Shown piece after piece: positions 24,855 through 36,305 of a DNA stretch of 64,000 nucleotides (positions are counted from its first letter, which is position 1; each line of letters begins with the position of its first letter). The position numbers and the translations under genes are program-made. The stretch spans positions 1 through 64,000 of the forward strand of contig VXIS01000140.1 in assembly GCA_008704415.1 (NCBI GenBank), written 5' to 3'. This DNA is from Sphaerosporella brunnea (Eukaryota; Ascomycota; Pezizomycetes; Pezizales; Pyronemataceae). The notes under the pieces were generated by a model, which saw nothing but the letters and a program-made list of their open reading frames with translations, was not told the origin of the DNA and did not search any database.

Positions 24855-25885
24855 AACCCCTTGCAGCAGGAGGGACATCAACACCAACTGCCTCGCCCCA
24901 ATGGGTTCACGCTCGCACTGGAAAACCCGCAGCCGGTAAACCCGGCAGCATCCGGGGGAGGATCATGCGAGCAGCGGCAGGCTTCGACGCTGCTGCTCGC
25001 ACGCAGAGACGCTTGACGCCATCAATTGGGACTCACCCCGCCGTTATGGGGGGCCCGCATGATTCAAATGCTTACGAGTGATCTAACCTACAACCCAATC
25101 GCGAGTGCCTGTTCGTGATGCTCCAGCAGCACTTGCACTTTGCAGGAACAAGCAGCCGGCACGGTGGTGACCTTGCCTTGTTTCATAATCTGATCAGCCA
25201 CCGCCCGCAAGGCCCGAATTGATAAACAAAAGGATATATGCTTTAACGTTAAACACGACTTGTATCCGTACTCATACACAATGCAGCGTAGAGGCAGTTC
25301 GCCCCCGGGCCGAAGCTTTACCCCCCCCCCAAAAAGCAGATTCACCCTATTCTACCCAGAACCGCTAGCGGCGCTTGAGCTTACATCATAGACCGAGGCC
25401 CGAGACAGCGAACCGGTGTTTTGCGTTGTGGACAGTGCCGGCGGAACGGGAGCAGGCTTTTGTTTTGTTTTGTTTTTGTTTTAAATCATACAGCGTACAC
25501 GAGGGCGTTAGCCCGAGTGCCTCCTATCTTGCGAATCGGAGTGAGGCCAAGGGCCTATGACGGACATAAGAAACCTGGTATCCTGTCCCCACAGTTTTAC
25601 CCGTCTGTTGGGGCTCCCCATACAAACGGGAGCAGGCCGACTAGGGGAGAGCGGTCTTGGATTCCTTGAACGAGTGCTGAATGGTGAACTGTGGTCGCTG
25701 CGCAGCGCATCACTCTGAATCACTCGCCCTTCAAAATCGGTTTCAATCACCGGCTATAAACTATGGTGTTTGACCACAAAAGCAGCACGCCGATTCAGTA
25801 TGGCTGATCGATTCGAGAATGCTATTCAATTCCATATTGGTAGGAGTGCAGCGTGTATTCCAGATCCCCCCAAATCAACAGCGCC
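24855..25885. other. Intergenic, between PIR and the 682-aa gene
   Basis: No gene is supported. It holds a GAA-rich tract upstream of PIR (24760-24790), an 11-base C run at 25321-25331 that the left arm lacks, a GT/T-rich stretch near 25455 and three CGAGTGAT octamers. Confidence 0.6.
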
Positions 25886-27981
25886 CTACAACTCCCCAGG
25901 ATTATCCAGCGCCTCCAACACCCTCTTCTCGATCCCCGCAACCGGCGGCTTCCCCCAAATGCCCCCGCTGACCTCCCCCTCAAAAGCCTCGCCCGTATCT
26001 CTGTCCACAAACACCACGCCCAGCACGATCTCATCCGCCTTCTCCTGGAGCTTCTTGAGGGTGTCTTTACACCGCTCTCTATACTCCGGCATCAACTCCT
26101 CAACACTGTCAGCAACCGACTCCCCCCTCCTCCCCCACATCTTTCTAACCCGCTCTTTGCCCACCTCCACGAAAATCCGCTCCCTCCTCGCCGTGCCAAC
26201 AGCCTCAATAACCTCTCTACAAAGCCTGGTAAGCCACAACGCATTTCCGAGGCGTACCACCTCCTGGAAGAGCGCGTGTGCGTTGTTAGCTTTCTGCCAG
26301 CCCACGGGGCGAACGCCAAATACCGGCTCCAACAGATGGTTGCGCACGAAGCGCGGGCGCGTGATCAGGCGGATGTCCGTACCAGGAAGCAGCGGCGTGG
26401 ACCGGGCTTCTTCTGCTCGAGAGCCGAGCTCGAATACGGGCTGCTTTTGCAGCTTGGAGGCGAAGTTGCGCCGGCATTGGGGACAAGAGCTGGAGTGGTA
26501 GAAACAAAGCCCGTGGGGGTGCGCGGTTGTGGGGAGGGTGGGAGTGGCGAGATCGGGCTCTGAGGTCCCTAGAAGCCAGCCCAGGAGGGAGAAGAGCGCT
26601 GTGGGTGCGCTGGAGAGCGTTTCCGGAGTGGATTCTACTGCCCATTCGCCACGCCAGTGGAGGGGATGGGTGTGGTCTGGGCGAGTGCGGAAATTTTGGA
26701 AGACTATATCTTTATTAGCTAGGGAGGAGGAGGGGAGGGAAGGGGGATACATTTTGGGTGCAAGGGATCCTCAGGGAGCCAACCCTCAGCGCCTGCCAGC
26801 CCTGCCAGCTGCACCGGATCATCCATGAAGAAAAGATTTGACAGCGCCTTCGCCACGATCGCCATGCGGTGCGTCTCCCCAATGCCACACCAATCAAGCT
26901 CAAATAGCGCCTTAACCTGGGGGGTATAATTCGCCCTCAGTTCTGTCTGGGCGACCACAACGGCATCATACGAGCGCTCCACATACTCCAGCATTATCGG
27001 ATCATCAAAGAACTCCTGCACCACCCCCGGCAGCGACGGGTAAAACTTCACCACCCCACTCGCCGACGGAAAGTTCAGGTTGAACAACTTAGGATCCGCT
27101 TCTTGCGTCGGCTTATAAGCACTCCACGGCTGCTTCTGGTGGGGTTGCTGCAGCCGCAGTTTCTGCCGCAGCAGATGGGGGCGGAGACGCCACATATCCT
27201 CCACTGTAGCGCCAAGTGCACGCTCAAACCATCTTACCATCGCCGCCTCCAACAGCGGCCCACTCCCCGCCGCCCTCGCCGGCCCCGCCGGCGCCGAAAG
27301 TGTAGCCACATTCAGCATCATTGCGGCCTCCCATGTAGCCGCTCTCATCAGCACGGGCATATCCTTAGCCACCTCATTCGCCCACGCATCGAATCGCTGC
27401 AACCGGCTCATCTCCTCGATCTTCTCCTCGCTCAAGACATTCTGAAAAAACGCCTCTGCAGCTTCGCTGCCGGAATTGCGCGGGAAATTTGAGGTTACGT
27501 CAAGGAGCTTCCAGTGGGGGCAGCTGCGGAGGGAGGCACGCTGCTTGTTCGTTAGGCTGAAGAACTGGTGGAATGTTTCTGCTGGAAAGGGGATCGCGAG
27601 ACTGGCGGCTACGGGCCGCAGGAACTGGTTGAACCGGTTCAGAGCCTGTGGGCGGTCATTTTCGTTGTTGATGATGGTGCGGGGATGGGGCGATCTTATG
27701 TCTCTCGTGCTTTCTGGGTCTGTGGATGCTGCTGGTGAGGAGGATGATTTGCCTTTTTTCCACCCTCCAAGTTGCTTCGACTTGGCCCGTCCCTTAGCTG
27801 GTGCAAGCGCCGCTGCGTGAGTCAACTTCGCCCGTTCCTTGGCTGGTGCAAGTGCCGGTGGAGCTGCGGGAGCCGACTTCCCCCGTTCCTTGGCTGGTGC
27901 ACGAGTCGACGGGGTTGCGGGAGTCAACTTCGCCCGTCCCTTGGCTGGTGTGGATTGCGGTGGAGCTGCGGGAGCAGTCAT
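25886..27981 (-). CDS. Unrecognised 682-aa protein with PAKGRAK repeats
   Basis: No known family recognised. Exons are 26751-27981 and 25886-26703. The 47-bp intron contains a perfect CTAAT branch word, and the lengths sum to 683 codons. Residues 1-75 hold about five imperfect copies of an Ala/Pro/Lys unit (APAKERAKLT, APAKGRAKSK), a probably disordered basic tail that could bind nucleic acid or chromatin. The middle is mostly helical with PHWKLLDV and RFDAWANEVAKDMP. Exon 2 has a CFYHSSSCPQCRRNF segment (CX6CPxC) that may hold a metal. The product ends GIEKRVLEALDNPGEL. Confidence 0.65.
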
Positions 27982-28373
27982 TGCGAGTGATGATGGTGGT
28001 GAGAGATGTTTGGCTGGGCAATTGTGGTGGACCAAGTACTTCTAGAGTAACATGAATGCCCTTCTCACGACGCATGGCGCCTCAAGGTGGTGATAGGTAC
28101 TGAACCCTCCCCAAAGCCACGATCGAGTGATATCACATGTACCACAATATCGCATCCTAGTGACCAGGTCACATCCAATATCCCAAGCGAGCGCAAGCGC
28201 ATTGGTGTCGACAAAACTCCACCCCTCACTTCTCTGAAATGCGGCCCCCCGGAAGCGGTTTGTGACAATTTGGTGTTGAAGAAGTTGTGATAAAAGTACA
28301 ATTCCGCCGTGTATGATATGATATCCCGTACAACCCCGCGCCCCTAGCACCCAATCTAATCCAGTCCGCACAT

Positions 28374-28909
28374 CTAAAACTGGGCTTTCCCACTGGGCCA
28401 TTCCTTCCAGCCCCTTCCGTGGCCCCTCCGTTTCCATTCCTCGATAAGCTTCGGCATCCTCTCCATCGCCGCCCTCCGGACCTCGATCCTGCGCTTTCAT
28501 CAGCCCCATATCCCAGCACACCACTCCCTTCCTGCACACGGAGTATGTACCTAGCCTTAAGCGTCCTCTCCTCCTTGTGGCCCCTAACCCTCAATCCGCG
28601 CGCCTCGCGCCTCGCCCTGGCCGCCTCGCGCTCGGCACTACTCTTCTTGCTGGGCGGCAGCAACTCCTCGACGCCGTACTTGCGCGCGAGCTTGAACAGC
28701 TCTGCCTGGCGGCGAAGCGAGTACACGGGGTTGTGCCACTTTCCGGTCGCCGGGTGCACGGTCGGCTTGAACGGGTTGCGGCGCACGTCGTTGCTGCTGC
28801 CCGGCGGGTAGCGCGCAAAGAAGCGCGTGAGGCGGGCGGGGAGGAGCTTGCAGACGGAGACGAAGCTGGAGCTGGAGCTGGCGGCGGCGGCGGCAGCAGC
28901 GGCGGACAT
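28374..28909 (-). CDS. MRPL25: Mitochondrial large-subunit ribosomal protein mL59
   Basis: Component of the mitochondrial large ribosomal subunit. Two exons (28551-28909, 28374-28488) encode 157 aa. The Ala/Ser-rich N-terminus is followed by LTRFFARYPP, NPFKPTVHPATGKWHNPVYS and LRRQAELFKLARKYGVEELL, the typical fungal mL59/Mrpl25 block. Next come a basic charged helix and GLRVRGHKEERTLKAR. The second exon supplies MPKLIEEWKRRGHGRGWKEWP, matching the conserved end of the family and confirming the 62-bp intron. Confidence 0.87.
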
Positions 28910-29059
28910 CGTTGCGGGTTTTTTTCTTGCTGTGAAGAAGGAGGTTGAGGTGCGAAACTGCCGCGAAAGGGAAATTTTGGCGGGGCGTGCCGGGTAATGC
29001 GGCCACCCCGTCTGGGTTCGGAAGTTGGCTGGCGCGTTAAACTAACCCAGACACACGCG

Positions 29060-29749
29060 ATGTTCCCGCTGTTAACACCCGCCCGCTTCGCTGCTCACTG
29101 CGAAGCCTTCATCGCGCACCAATCCTTCCTACAATCGCACGGCTATGTCTACACCGCAGGGCAGTGGACGCTGCGCCAGCAGCGGGCTCCATTCGTTTGT
29201 CCCCGCACCCACCCTGCCGGCCTGCACTCACGAAGCCAGAGTCCACGGGTAGAAACCTACCTCTCACTCCATCGTCCGGTTAAACCAACATCAAAACCCA
29301 CTCGCGACGATGAGGAAGGAGGAGAAGAAGAAGAAGAAGAAGAAGAAGAAGAAGAAGAAGACGAAGAAGATGAGGACCCCGAATCCCTCCCGCACATTCA
29401 CAAAGCGCTAGAAATACACTACCAAATCCACCTATCCCCGACATACTCCGTGCCAGTGCTATACCTGTCCCCGAGCCTCCCACTAGCGCCAGCAGAAACC
29501 ATCGAGCTGGTGGCAGCGGCATACCCGCACGGCGCTGTGACGCAGCAGGAACACCCGCTGAACGGCGAGATGTGGTGGTTTGTGCACCCGTGCCACACTG
29601 CCGAGGTGATGCGGAGCTTGGGCGAGGAGGCGGTGCGGGGGAGTGCTGGGGGGTATGTCGCGGCTTGGTTGGGGGTTGTTGGTACGCCTGCTGGGTTGGC
29701 AGAATTGCGGAGAGTGGAGCGGAAGGGAGCGGAAGAGGAGGAGACATAG
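29060..29749 (+). CDS. ATG10: Atg10, E2-like enzyme for Atg12
   Basis: E2-like enzyme that takes Atg12 from Atg7 and joins it to Atg5 during autophagosome formation, in the cytosol. It is read as one exon of 229 aa from MFPLLTPARF. A run of glutamates encoded by GAA/GAG triplets lies around residues 85-105. The core HYQIHLSPTYSVPVLYL is followed by GEMWWFVHPCHTAEVM, where the HPC cysteine (about residue 178) is the expected thioester site, and YVAAWLGVVGTPAGL is the usual C-terminal signature. A short intron before VETYLSL cannot be excluded. The ATG lies about 150 bp from that of the divergent mL59 gene, so they share a promoter region. Confidence 0.82.
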   Translation: MFPLLTPARFAAHCEAFIAHQSFLQSHGYVYTAGQWTLRQQRAPFVCPRTHPAGLHSRSQSPRVETYLSLHRPVKPTSKPTRDDEEGGEEEEEEEEEEEEDEEDEDPESLPHIHKALEIHYQIHLSPTYSVPVLYLSPSLPLAPAETIELVAAAYPHGAVTQQEHPLNGEMWWFVHPCHTAEVMRSLGEEAVRGSAGGYVAAWLGVVGTPAGLAELRRVERKGAEEEET

Positions 29750-29916
29750 TTGTGATGTGATGCGGAAAGATGCACCAGAGTGAGTCAACGACCACCTGGA
29801 AATGCAAACGCAAGGCCAGCAACTCCACACCAATTACAAACTTCAAATGAGTATCAACAAAAGCCCACAAGCCCATACGCCATTCCCAAACGCCAAACAC
29901 CCATCACCATCTCCAA

Positions 29917-31532
29917 TTATACACCATATTCAAACCACCTACTTCCAATCCAAGTGCAAACACCCCAACTTGCCTGGAAAAGCGCAAACATGAGTCCCCA
30001 CTCCCCAAACACAAGTGCTTTGGCAACCAATCCCTGGCCCGTTCCCCAGATCCTCAGTGGGGGGAACACCCTGGCGTTGAATCCTCTTCCTAGCGCATTC
30101 ATGGCTAGGTTCCTAAGCACCATCGATTCCGCAACCAGTAACACAGCGTTGGTGATGCAGTCTGCTGCGTGAGAGGCTGCTACGTCTACAGGGTGACATG
30201 ACAACGCTGTAGTGCGGTACTTCGTCTTGGGAACCTGCTGCTCGTGCGTTTTTTCCTCCCGGCGCCGCTGCTGCTGCTGCTCGCGCTCGCGCTCTTGCTG
30301 CTGGTGAGCGGCAAGGGAGGAGCTCCTGCGAAGCGGAGGAGGGCGCGGAGAGGGTGGTGGAGAGTCCTCGACATCGGTTTCGTCCAGTTCCAATGGGTCG
30401 GTAGAGACCTGCGGGGGTGGGACAATAATCTCGCCAGTCTGGGGATCAAACGGGATCGTAGCTGTGTAGGTGGAGCGGCGCGGCTCAGCCAGGTCTTCAA
30501 GACTGGGCTCCATCTCAATTTCAACCGCCATCATCTCTCCGAGAACATCCTCGTCGAGAGTGGCATGATCAATCAGGGCGCTAGCTTTTTGGCCGTTGTT
30601 GGGGGCCGGAAGACGATTGAGGATCCAACTGTAGAGAGTGAATTGGAGCTTGCTTGATACGGAATGGATCAGGAAGCCGTGGATGAAGCTGGAGGTTGCG
30701 AGTTGGTATAGAAGGGATTTTCCGGTTGCAAGCGAGAAGAGCGGGCCGGCCAGGTAAGGGAGTGAGATGGCGGAGCTGGGCGTGAACAAAAGGAAGCTGT
30801 GCCACGAAGGCAGTACCGGTGATGGTGGGAGGAGGTGGAGGACTTGTAGATTCGAATGGTACCAGAGCGGATATATGAGGAACCAAGCAGCGAACGACAA
30901 GCTATCTTCGTCATCAGCTACTACCACAAACAAAGCGGGACGAAAAACCATACCATCTGTCAATCCCACAAAGCAGTTCCACCCTCCTAAACTTCTGCGA
31001 CTTCTTATCAAAGAAAATTGGCGAGCTGGCAAGCCGCCGCATTAACTTTGTCTGCAAGTACTCCTTCGCAAGAACACTGAGCTGGTAAACCAGGTGCACC
31101 GGCATTCCCGCGAACAGCGCCGCCCAGCTGCTGTGATGCCATGCTACCTTCAACACATCCAAGTAACCCGATCCCGCATAGGCAGTATACGTCTATACCC
31201 AGATCAGCTCCCAGCTCCTCTTCCACCTACGTCGTGGAGCTTACCTGCAGCCTATTCCTCACACCCACCAGCGGCCAGCTCGCCAGATACGTAACGGTCG
31301 AATCGACAGCGCCGACAGCAAGGCCGACTTCATTTTCGACCATCAGATCTGCAGCCTTATCGCCATCCCTCCGTCCATCTCTCAAGCAAACGCCAACAGT
31401 GGCAAGCACGTCGTTCTGGGCCTTGATCAGCTCTCGCTGTCGTTCGTTCGCCTGCTGTGAAGAAGATGGCGCGGGGGCGGAAGGCTCAAAGGATTGGCGC
31501 CCGAGGGCAGCGATGTACGTGCCGCTGCGCAT
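29917..31532 (-). CDS. Unrecognised membrane-associated protein
   Basis: I do not recognise the family. The first exon starts MRSGTYIAALGRQSFEP at 31532 and ends at a GTAAGC donor near 31245. A middle exon carries LSVLAKEYLQTKLMRRLASS and FFDKKSQKFRRVELLCGIDR. A long last exon, open to the stop at 29917, has a hydrophobic stretch (LPSWHSFLLF.. to ..LYSWILNRLP), then a proline/glutamine-rich acidic linker (DVEDSPPPSPRPPPLRR, then an E/Q/R-rich run). It ends in a further hydrophobic pair around EWGLMFALFQASWGVCTW. Several membrane segments separated by a disordered linker are likely. The joins between exons 2 and 3 near 30930 are not resolved. Confidence 0.5.
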
Positions 31533-31827
31533 TTTGTCGGACTTAAGGATGAAAGGTTGTGGTCGGGCTCGTGGCGGACATGTGCGATGGGAGGAGGGCG
31601 ATGACGAAATTATTTGGGGGGTGGAGCGTTTGAACTTTGAAGGGTGATGGCCATCCCTGCGGTTTCCGCCTGGTCCTGCTCTCCCAATCACCACCCACTA
31701 TTCACGATGATGGATACGATACCAAAACGATCATGAAAACTACACTCAAGAATGGCCGCAGCAAAGACCTTGTTGTGAACCAAAAGTTCTAACAACAACG
31801 AATAACTCAGCTCCCCACGCCGTAGAC

Positions 31828-32136
31828 CTACTTCTTCACCGCCCTCTGTTCTCATCAGATCAGCTCCAATCCCAAAATGCATCCTCATCGTCGTAACCCA
31901 CCAAAACACACTCCTTCAGCCTCAAAAACTCCACCTGACACATGCCCTTGGTGATATTATTATAATCGAGGAAGATACACTTTCCATACGCGTTCGACTG
32001 AGCCTGATTAGCCGCAAGGCCAAGGCTCAAACCCAAACACCCATCGGGGACCACCAACCTCAACGGTACACTTTCCCACCGCCTTGGCGAAGTGTTCGAT
32101 CGGGCGGATACGTGCGGCGGAGGATGGGGAGGTCAT
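31828..32136 (-). CDS. Twin-CX9C protein resembling complex I assembly factor NDUFAF8
   Basis: A small intermembrane-space-type protein of 63 aa in three exons (32059-32136, 31902-31997, 31828-31845). The first pair is C-TVESNAYGK-C and the second C-QVEFLRLKE-C, both CX9C, followed by AVKK. I chose the acceptor GCTCAG before TCGAACGCG over one six bases earlier because only it gives exact CX9C spacing. The pattern AYGKC..(K)xxC..EFxxLxxC matches NDUFAF8/C17orf89, a complex I assembly factor. If correct, it would be imported through Mia40/Erv1 by disulphide trapping. The homology call is by motif only. Confidence 0.7.
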
Positions 32137-32540
32137 CGTGATTTGGCGTGGCGTGGCGTGAAGTGGAAGTAGTGGGGAGGGTTGAAAAGTGACTCAACCA
32201 CTTGGCTCAGTCACTTTGCCACGCTATAGATAATATGTACGGTATAAGTAGATTCAGCATCAAATGATTCCATTCATTTTCTTTTGTTGTTACAACAGTT
32301 ACTCAGCTACCAAATCTCCAAGCAAAAGGTATGCGCATCGTGTCATGAAGGAAACAAAGAACAAAACACGGTCATAGACTAGAAGTGAATCGAAGCAAGC
32401 AAAAACGCAGTTAGTACGCAAAACAAAACCCCCAATGCTCGCCCTGCAGTAAAGTACAAAAACAAGCAACCAACCGCAGAAATATACAGCCAATACCCAA
32501 AAACCCGGCGTTTATAACCCATTCATCATAACCCATTTCT

Positions 32541-34469
32541 TTAGCTCACCAAAACTTTGATCAGCCCCTCCTTGCCCTTGGTACCCTCAGCGCTCACCGC
32601 AGTAAGCAGTTCCATCCTTCCCACTCGAGCGACAGCCCTCTCCTCACGATCCTTCCCCTTGCCCTGCGCCGGCAGGATATCCATCACTCCCATGGCCTCC
32701 ATCGCATCCACGACCCCGCGAAACTCCGCCCCAACCAATGGCATAAGTCCCAGTACATCTTTGCAAGCCTTGCTGTACGCATCTTTCAGTTTAATCAGCG
32801 GCCAGGGCGTGGTCCCGTTCTTAGCCACGAGAACACAAAGCACCGCTTTCTGGTGAGCATTAAGCTTCGCCACACGGGAGGAGATACTGGCACCCAAAGT
32901 AGCTGAGGATGCCTTTGCGACGTGAGCCAAAGAGGCACGGGGAGCGGTGGAGGGAGTCCAGTTAACCTGCACCGTAGGTCGAGGGGCAGGGGAGTTGAGG
33001 GATGTTTCCGCCAATGCTTTACGCGCGGGAGAAAATACGGAAGCCGATGCCAGACCAAGCGGTTTCTCTCCATCTTGCATCTGAGTTCGTAGTGCCTGCA
33101 GACTCTCCATTTCCACCAGCTCCAAGGCACGACGGAGGATATCGAATGCCTTTCTCAGATCTCCAGAGGCACTAGCCACTTTCTTCGAGAGTAGCTGGAT
33201 TGCGGCCGGGTGCACGAATGGCAGGAAGTTCGCATCGGCTCCCACTTCAGCCGGGGTGAGCAACGAGCGGAGGCGGGCGGTGAGAACCTCTGAAATCTGA
33301 GGCGCAGTGTAAGGCAGGAACCGTAGCAACTCTGGTTCCAGGTTCTTGGCCTTCATACGTGGGAGAAATCGGTCTGCCAGATCCAGTGCGTTTGCGATGC
33401 CGATGAGGATCAACCGGGAGTTCTTGCGGAGGGAGAGCTCAAAGAGGGTTGGTAGAAGATCGTGAGACAAAAGGTGGTCGATCTCGTCAAGTACTAAAAC
33501 ATAGATTCGAGATTTTTCGGTGCTGATGAACAAGGCTTCTAGATCTGAGAATTCAATTCCCTCTGATTGGACTGAGAAGGAGTCCAGCAAGGAGGCATAG
33601 ATGGCGTTGGGAGTGTGAAGGGACATGCAGTTGATCCAAGCCTTCTTGATGCTGACTTTCGCGTCTCCCGCAAGCTCACCCATGATCTCGGTCAGCAATG
33701 CAGACTTTCCGCAGCCAGGTGGGCCCGTAATATAAAGACAACCCCCAGTTCGAGCGTCGAATCTAGACTTGAGGAATGACTGCAACTGTGATCTCTCCGA
33801 GTCGCGGCCAATTAATCGTCCAGCCTGTGTACTCCTCGAAAACAGCGATTTTGCAGTCGTAATGGCAGTGCTAGGAGTCGCAGCGTGAGTGGGCGTCGCA
33901 AGCAATTTTGAGCGCGGTGTCATCGGCTTGCTGACAACACAGACACGGTGACGAGGAGTGGAAGGCTTTTTGATCGCATCGCGGTGTCGCGGTGTTTTCG
34001 GTGGGGCCTCGTTAAAATCCTTGTTTTCCTTGGTAAAACCGGAGGCTGTGTCCGTGTTAAAACAGCAATCTCAATATTTCCCACAAAATACCACATACCA
34101 GCAGTTACTTTCGTGACCTTAAATACGGTGTTGGCTCTTTGCGGCGAGAGCGGTATCATCGCACCCGATTTTGGTGGTGCGCTTCGTCGAGTCCGCTTTG
34201 GTGTACGAAGCGACTCTTCGATACCCGCAGTTGGCTCCGGCACAGGATCGGCTCTAACGACAATAGTGTCTGCCATCTCCTCATCGTTATCATCCTCCTC
34301 TTCCAAAATCGTTGAGATCCTTCTTCTCGATCTGATCAATCGTGGTGATGGTTTCACTATGTCTCATTGACCATCAGAACGGCGGTCGGCTATGAAGTGG
34401 AGAAAAAAGCCACAACTCACCAACCACTTCGAGTGGCCTCTGGCGCTTCCCAAGAACTGCAGCCGGCAT
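32541..34469 (-). CDS. CDC6: Replication licensing ATPase Cdc6/Cdc18
   Basis: Loads the MCM2-7 helicase at ORC-bound origins in G1. Exons are 34421-34469, 34099-34356 and 32541-34045 on the minus strand, giving 603 aa; introns are 64 and 53 bp. The N-terminal 150 residues are basic and rich in S/T-P sites (SPQR, TPKR, TPRH, TPRS), typical CDK targets. The AAA+ core has Walker A GPPGCGKS at about 210-217, Walker B VLVLDEID at about 285-292 and sensor-1 GIANALDL near 320. LDEIDHLL and IGIANALDLADRFLPR are closer to Cdc6 than to Orc1 or Orc4. A C-terminal winged-helix region follows (KAVLCVLV..). Confidence 0.92.
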
Positions 34470-34862
34470 GATGTGTGTGATTGATAGAGAGAGCTGGTAA
34501 TGTTCGACGGCAATGACAGCAATTATTAGAGAGCGTAATGTGGGGTTGGCTGTAGGTACTTGGTTGGTGCAGGTGAGGTGGAGCGGAGAAGGGTTGGTTG
34601 AGATCCGGCTCCCCTGGTTTGTTTTTCGGGTCCAGGTGGCTGGGCGGATGCGACAAACCGCGTCTTGCAGGGATACGTGACGCGTAAATATACAACAGGC
34701 GCGTATTTACAGTGAAACGCGAAAAGAACACGTCTGGTAAACGGCAACTACGAGTACTATGACAACTCGCGAGGTATCAGAAAAAAGATAGAACCCCTAC
34801 GGTGCCGATGCAGAGAACCTTCAGCTCCTTGATCACAAATACCGAAACGCCTTTTATTACTA

Positions 34863-35773
34863 TCCCCCGCAGTGTCAATAGTGCCGAAAAGGCATACACC
34901 TCGCTTAAGGTGAATTACTAAGACCGACTGCTATTTTTGGGTGGCGAGTGATATCAAAAGCATGCGTGCGACCTCCCTATGTCCGGGGAGCCTGCAACTC
35001 GCGTTCAAGAGGGGACTTCAAGTCTGCATCAAAGTCGGTCGGTAGCCGTACATCTTCTTTTGCGAGGTCATCATTCACCACTGGGTCGTATTCAATCTCC
35101 TCTTGCTCCTCCGCCTCCTCATCGTGGCCCGCTATTTGCTCTTCCACATTTGGTCGCCTGTCCTTCCCCGCTGCGAGGCTTGCTTGTTGGACCTCCTTTC
35201 CTGTTTTTTTCTACTCGCTTCATTGACCGCTGCCGGCACAACATTGTTTACTGCTTGCGGTCCAAAACCGAAGGCTTTCTTGACCTGCTTCCAGGCCTGC
35301 GTGCTCTTTTCCTTATCTTGGACCGTAGCTACGTTTTCTTGGGCAACAATAATGGGCTGCCCACACTCGCATATGCTGACTCTTCCACTAACCGTGTCGG
35401 TTGTGGGCGGACCTTCTGCCTTGCGCTTTCGCGGCCGCAAGACTGGTGACATACTAAGTAGCGGTGGGTGGCAACATCAAGAATGGTGAGGGTAGCGATG
35501 ATTCCAACGGATCAAGAATCGTTGAGACTGCCCATCCGGCGGCGGGCTCTTACCAGTCGCGTTGCACGAGCGCCGCACGATCTTACTCTAGAGCGCGTCG
35601 AACTTCGGGAGGAGAGAGCCGGTCGAATGGTTAAACGGGGGTAGTGGGTTGTGGCGGGCGTCGCTCACTCACAGATGAGGTTGAACGAGCCAATGACATG
35701 CACGCATGTGATTTCGGTCCCTTCACCTTAAGCGAAGTGTATGCCTTTTCGGCACTATTGACACTGCGGGGGA
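34863..35773. mobile_element. 911-bp TA-flanked element with 52-bp inverted repeats
   Basis: The terminal inverted repeats are about 52 bp with one mismatch, starting TCCCCCGCAGTGTCAATAGT, and TA directly flanks both ends, as in Tc1/mariner-like or other TA-target elements. It sits in unknown-family member 3 and ends that reading frame. No DDE/D transposase motif is visible, so it is probably non-autonomous; one small basic/acidic ORF is inside. Confidence 0.82.
34977..35452 (-). CDS. Unknown ORF inside the 911-bp element
   Basis: The first part (106 codons to a TAG) begins MSPVLRPRKRKAEG and is basic, with a CECG pair and a lysine/glutamine-rich helix. A shift of one base near a GGGG run continues into an acidic tail (DEEAEEQEEIEYDPVVNDDL) ending LERELQAPRT. 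The same shift is present in both arms, so it is not an arm-specific error. The bipartite basic-then-acidic layout is not one I recognise; it could be cargo or the remnant of an element-encoded DNA-binding protein. Confidence 0.35.
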
Positions 35774-36305
35774 TAAGTCGTAGAACGCAGTCGTTTAAGG
35801 ACTGGATTATACTTGGACTTCGTAACCGTGTAGGGGGCCAAAGATTCGTAGAGGACATGCTGCATAAACTCGTGTGCCAAACGAGCATCCGAACCCTCAT
35901 GGTTGGAGGAGTTATTGACACAGCGTGCCTCAATCGAGAGAACATCTTTGGAAGGTTCGAATAGAACTTTCTTGCCTGGGAAAACTGGCACTTCGAGAGA
36001 TGGTCAACATCTCCTTGTCGCGGAGGACCTCACTAGCAAGACAAAAGTCTTCTGTTGCTCAAGTCCTGGAGAATTGGGGAATTGAAGCGCCAGGCTTTGA
36101 GGACTAATAGAGATGGATGTTGGTAAGGACGGGGAGGAAGAAAAGAGGACGTCGGTCAAGATTTATCAACGATCTTGAGGACAAGGCGCAGAATGTTGTT
36201 GCTAGCACAAGGCATGATTAGTCCATCGCGCGCATCCGAGGAAACTTACTTCCATTAGGGGGACGATTCTGTACACCCTGTCACATTTGATAGCCACCGT
36301 CGGAT
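35774..36305 (-). pseudogene. Unknown family member 3, truncated by an element
   Basis: Aligns with members 1 and 2. TVAIKCDRVYRIVPLME (compare member 2 CDRPCRTVPLVD) is followed by a GTAAGTTT donor, then an ILRLVLK segment like NSLRLAYY, then CVNNSSNHEGSDARLAHEF and MQHVLYES. The coding trace ends abruptly at the terminal inverted repeat of the element at 34863-35773. Much of the central core present in members 1 and 2 is missing. It is therefore a broken paralogue; function unknown. Confidence 0.45.

Noticed and set aside
25770..26563. Two plus-strand frames of about 240 codons opposite the 682-aa gene exon 2
   Set aside because: The minus-strand frame joins exon 1 through a good intron with a CTAAT branch site; the plus frames have no such support.
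35950..35975. GGTTCGAAT-like word as a tRNA T-loop
   Set aside because: No acceptor stem or anticodon arm can be paired around it.
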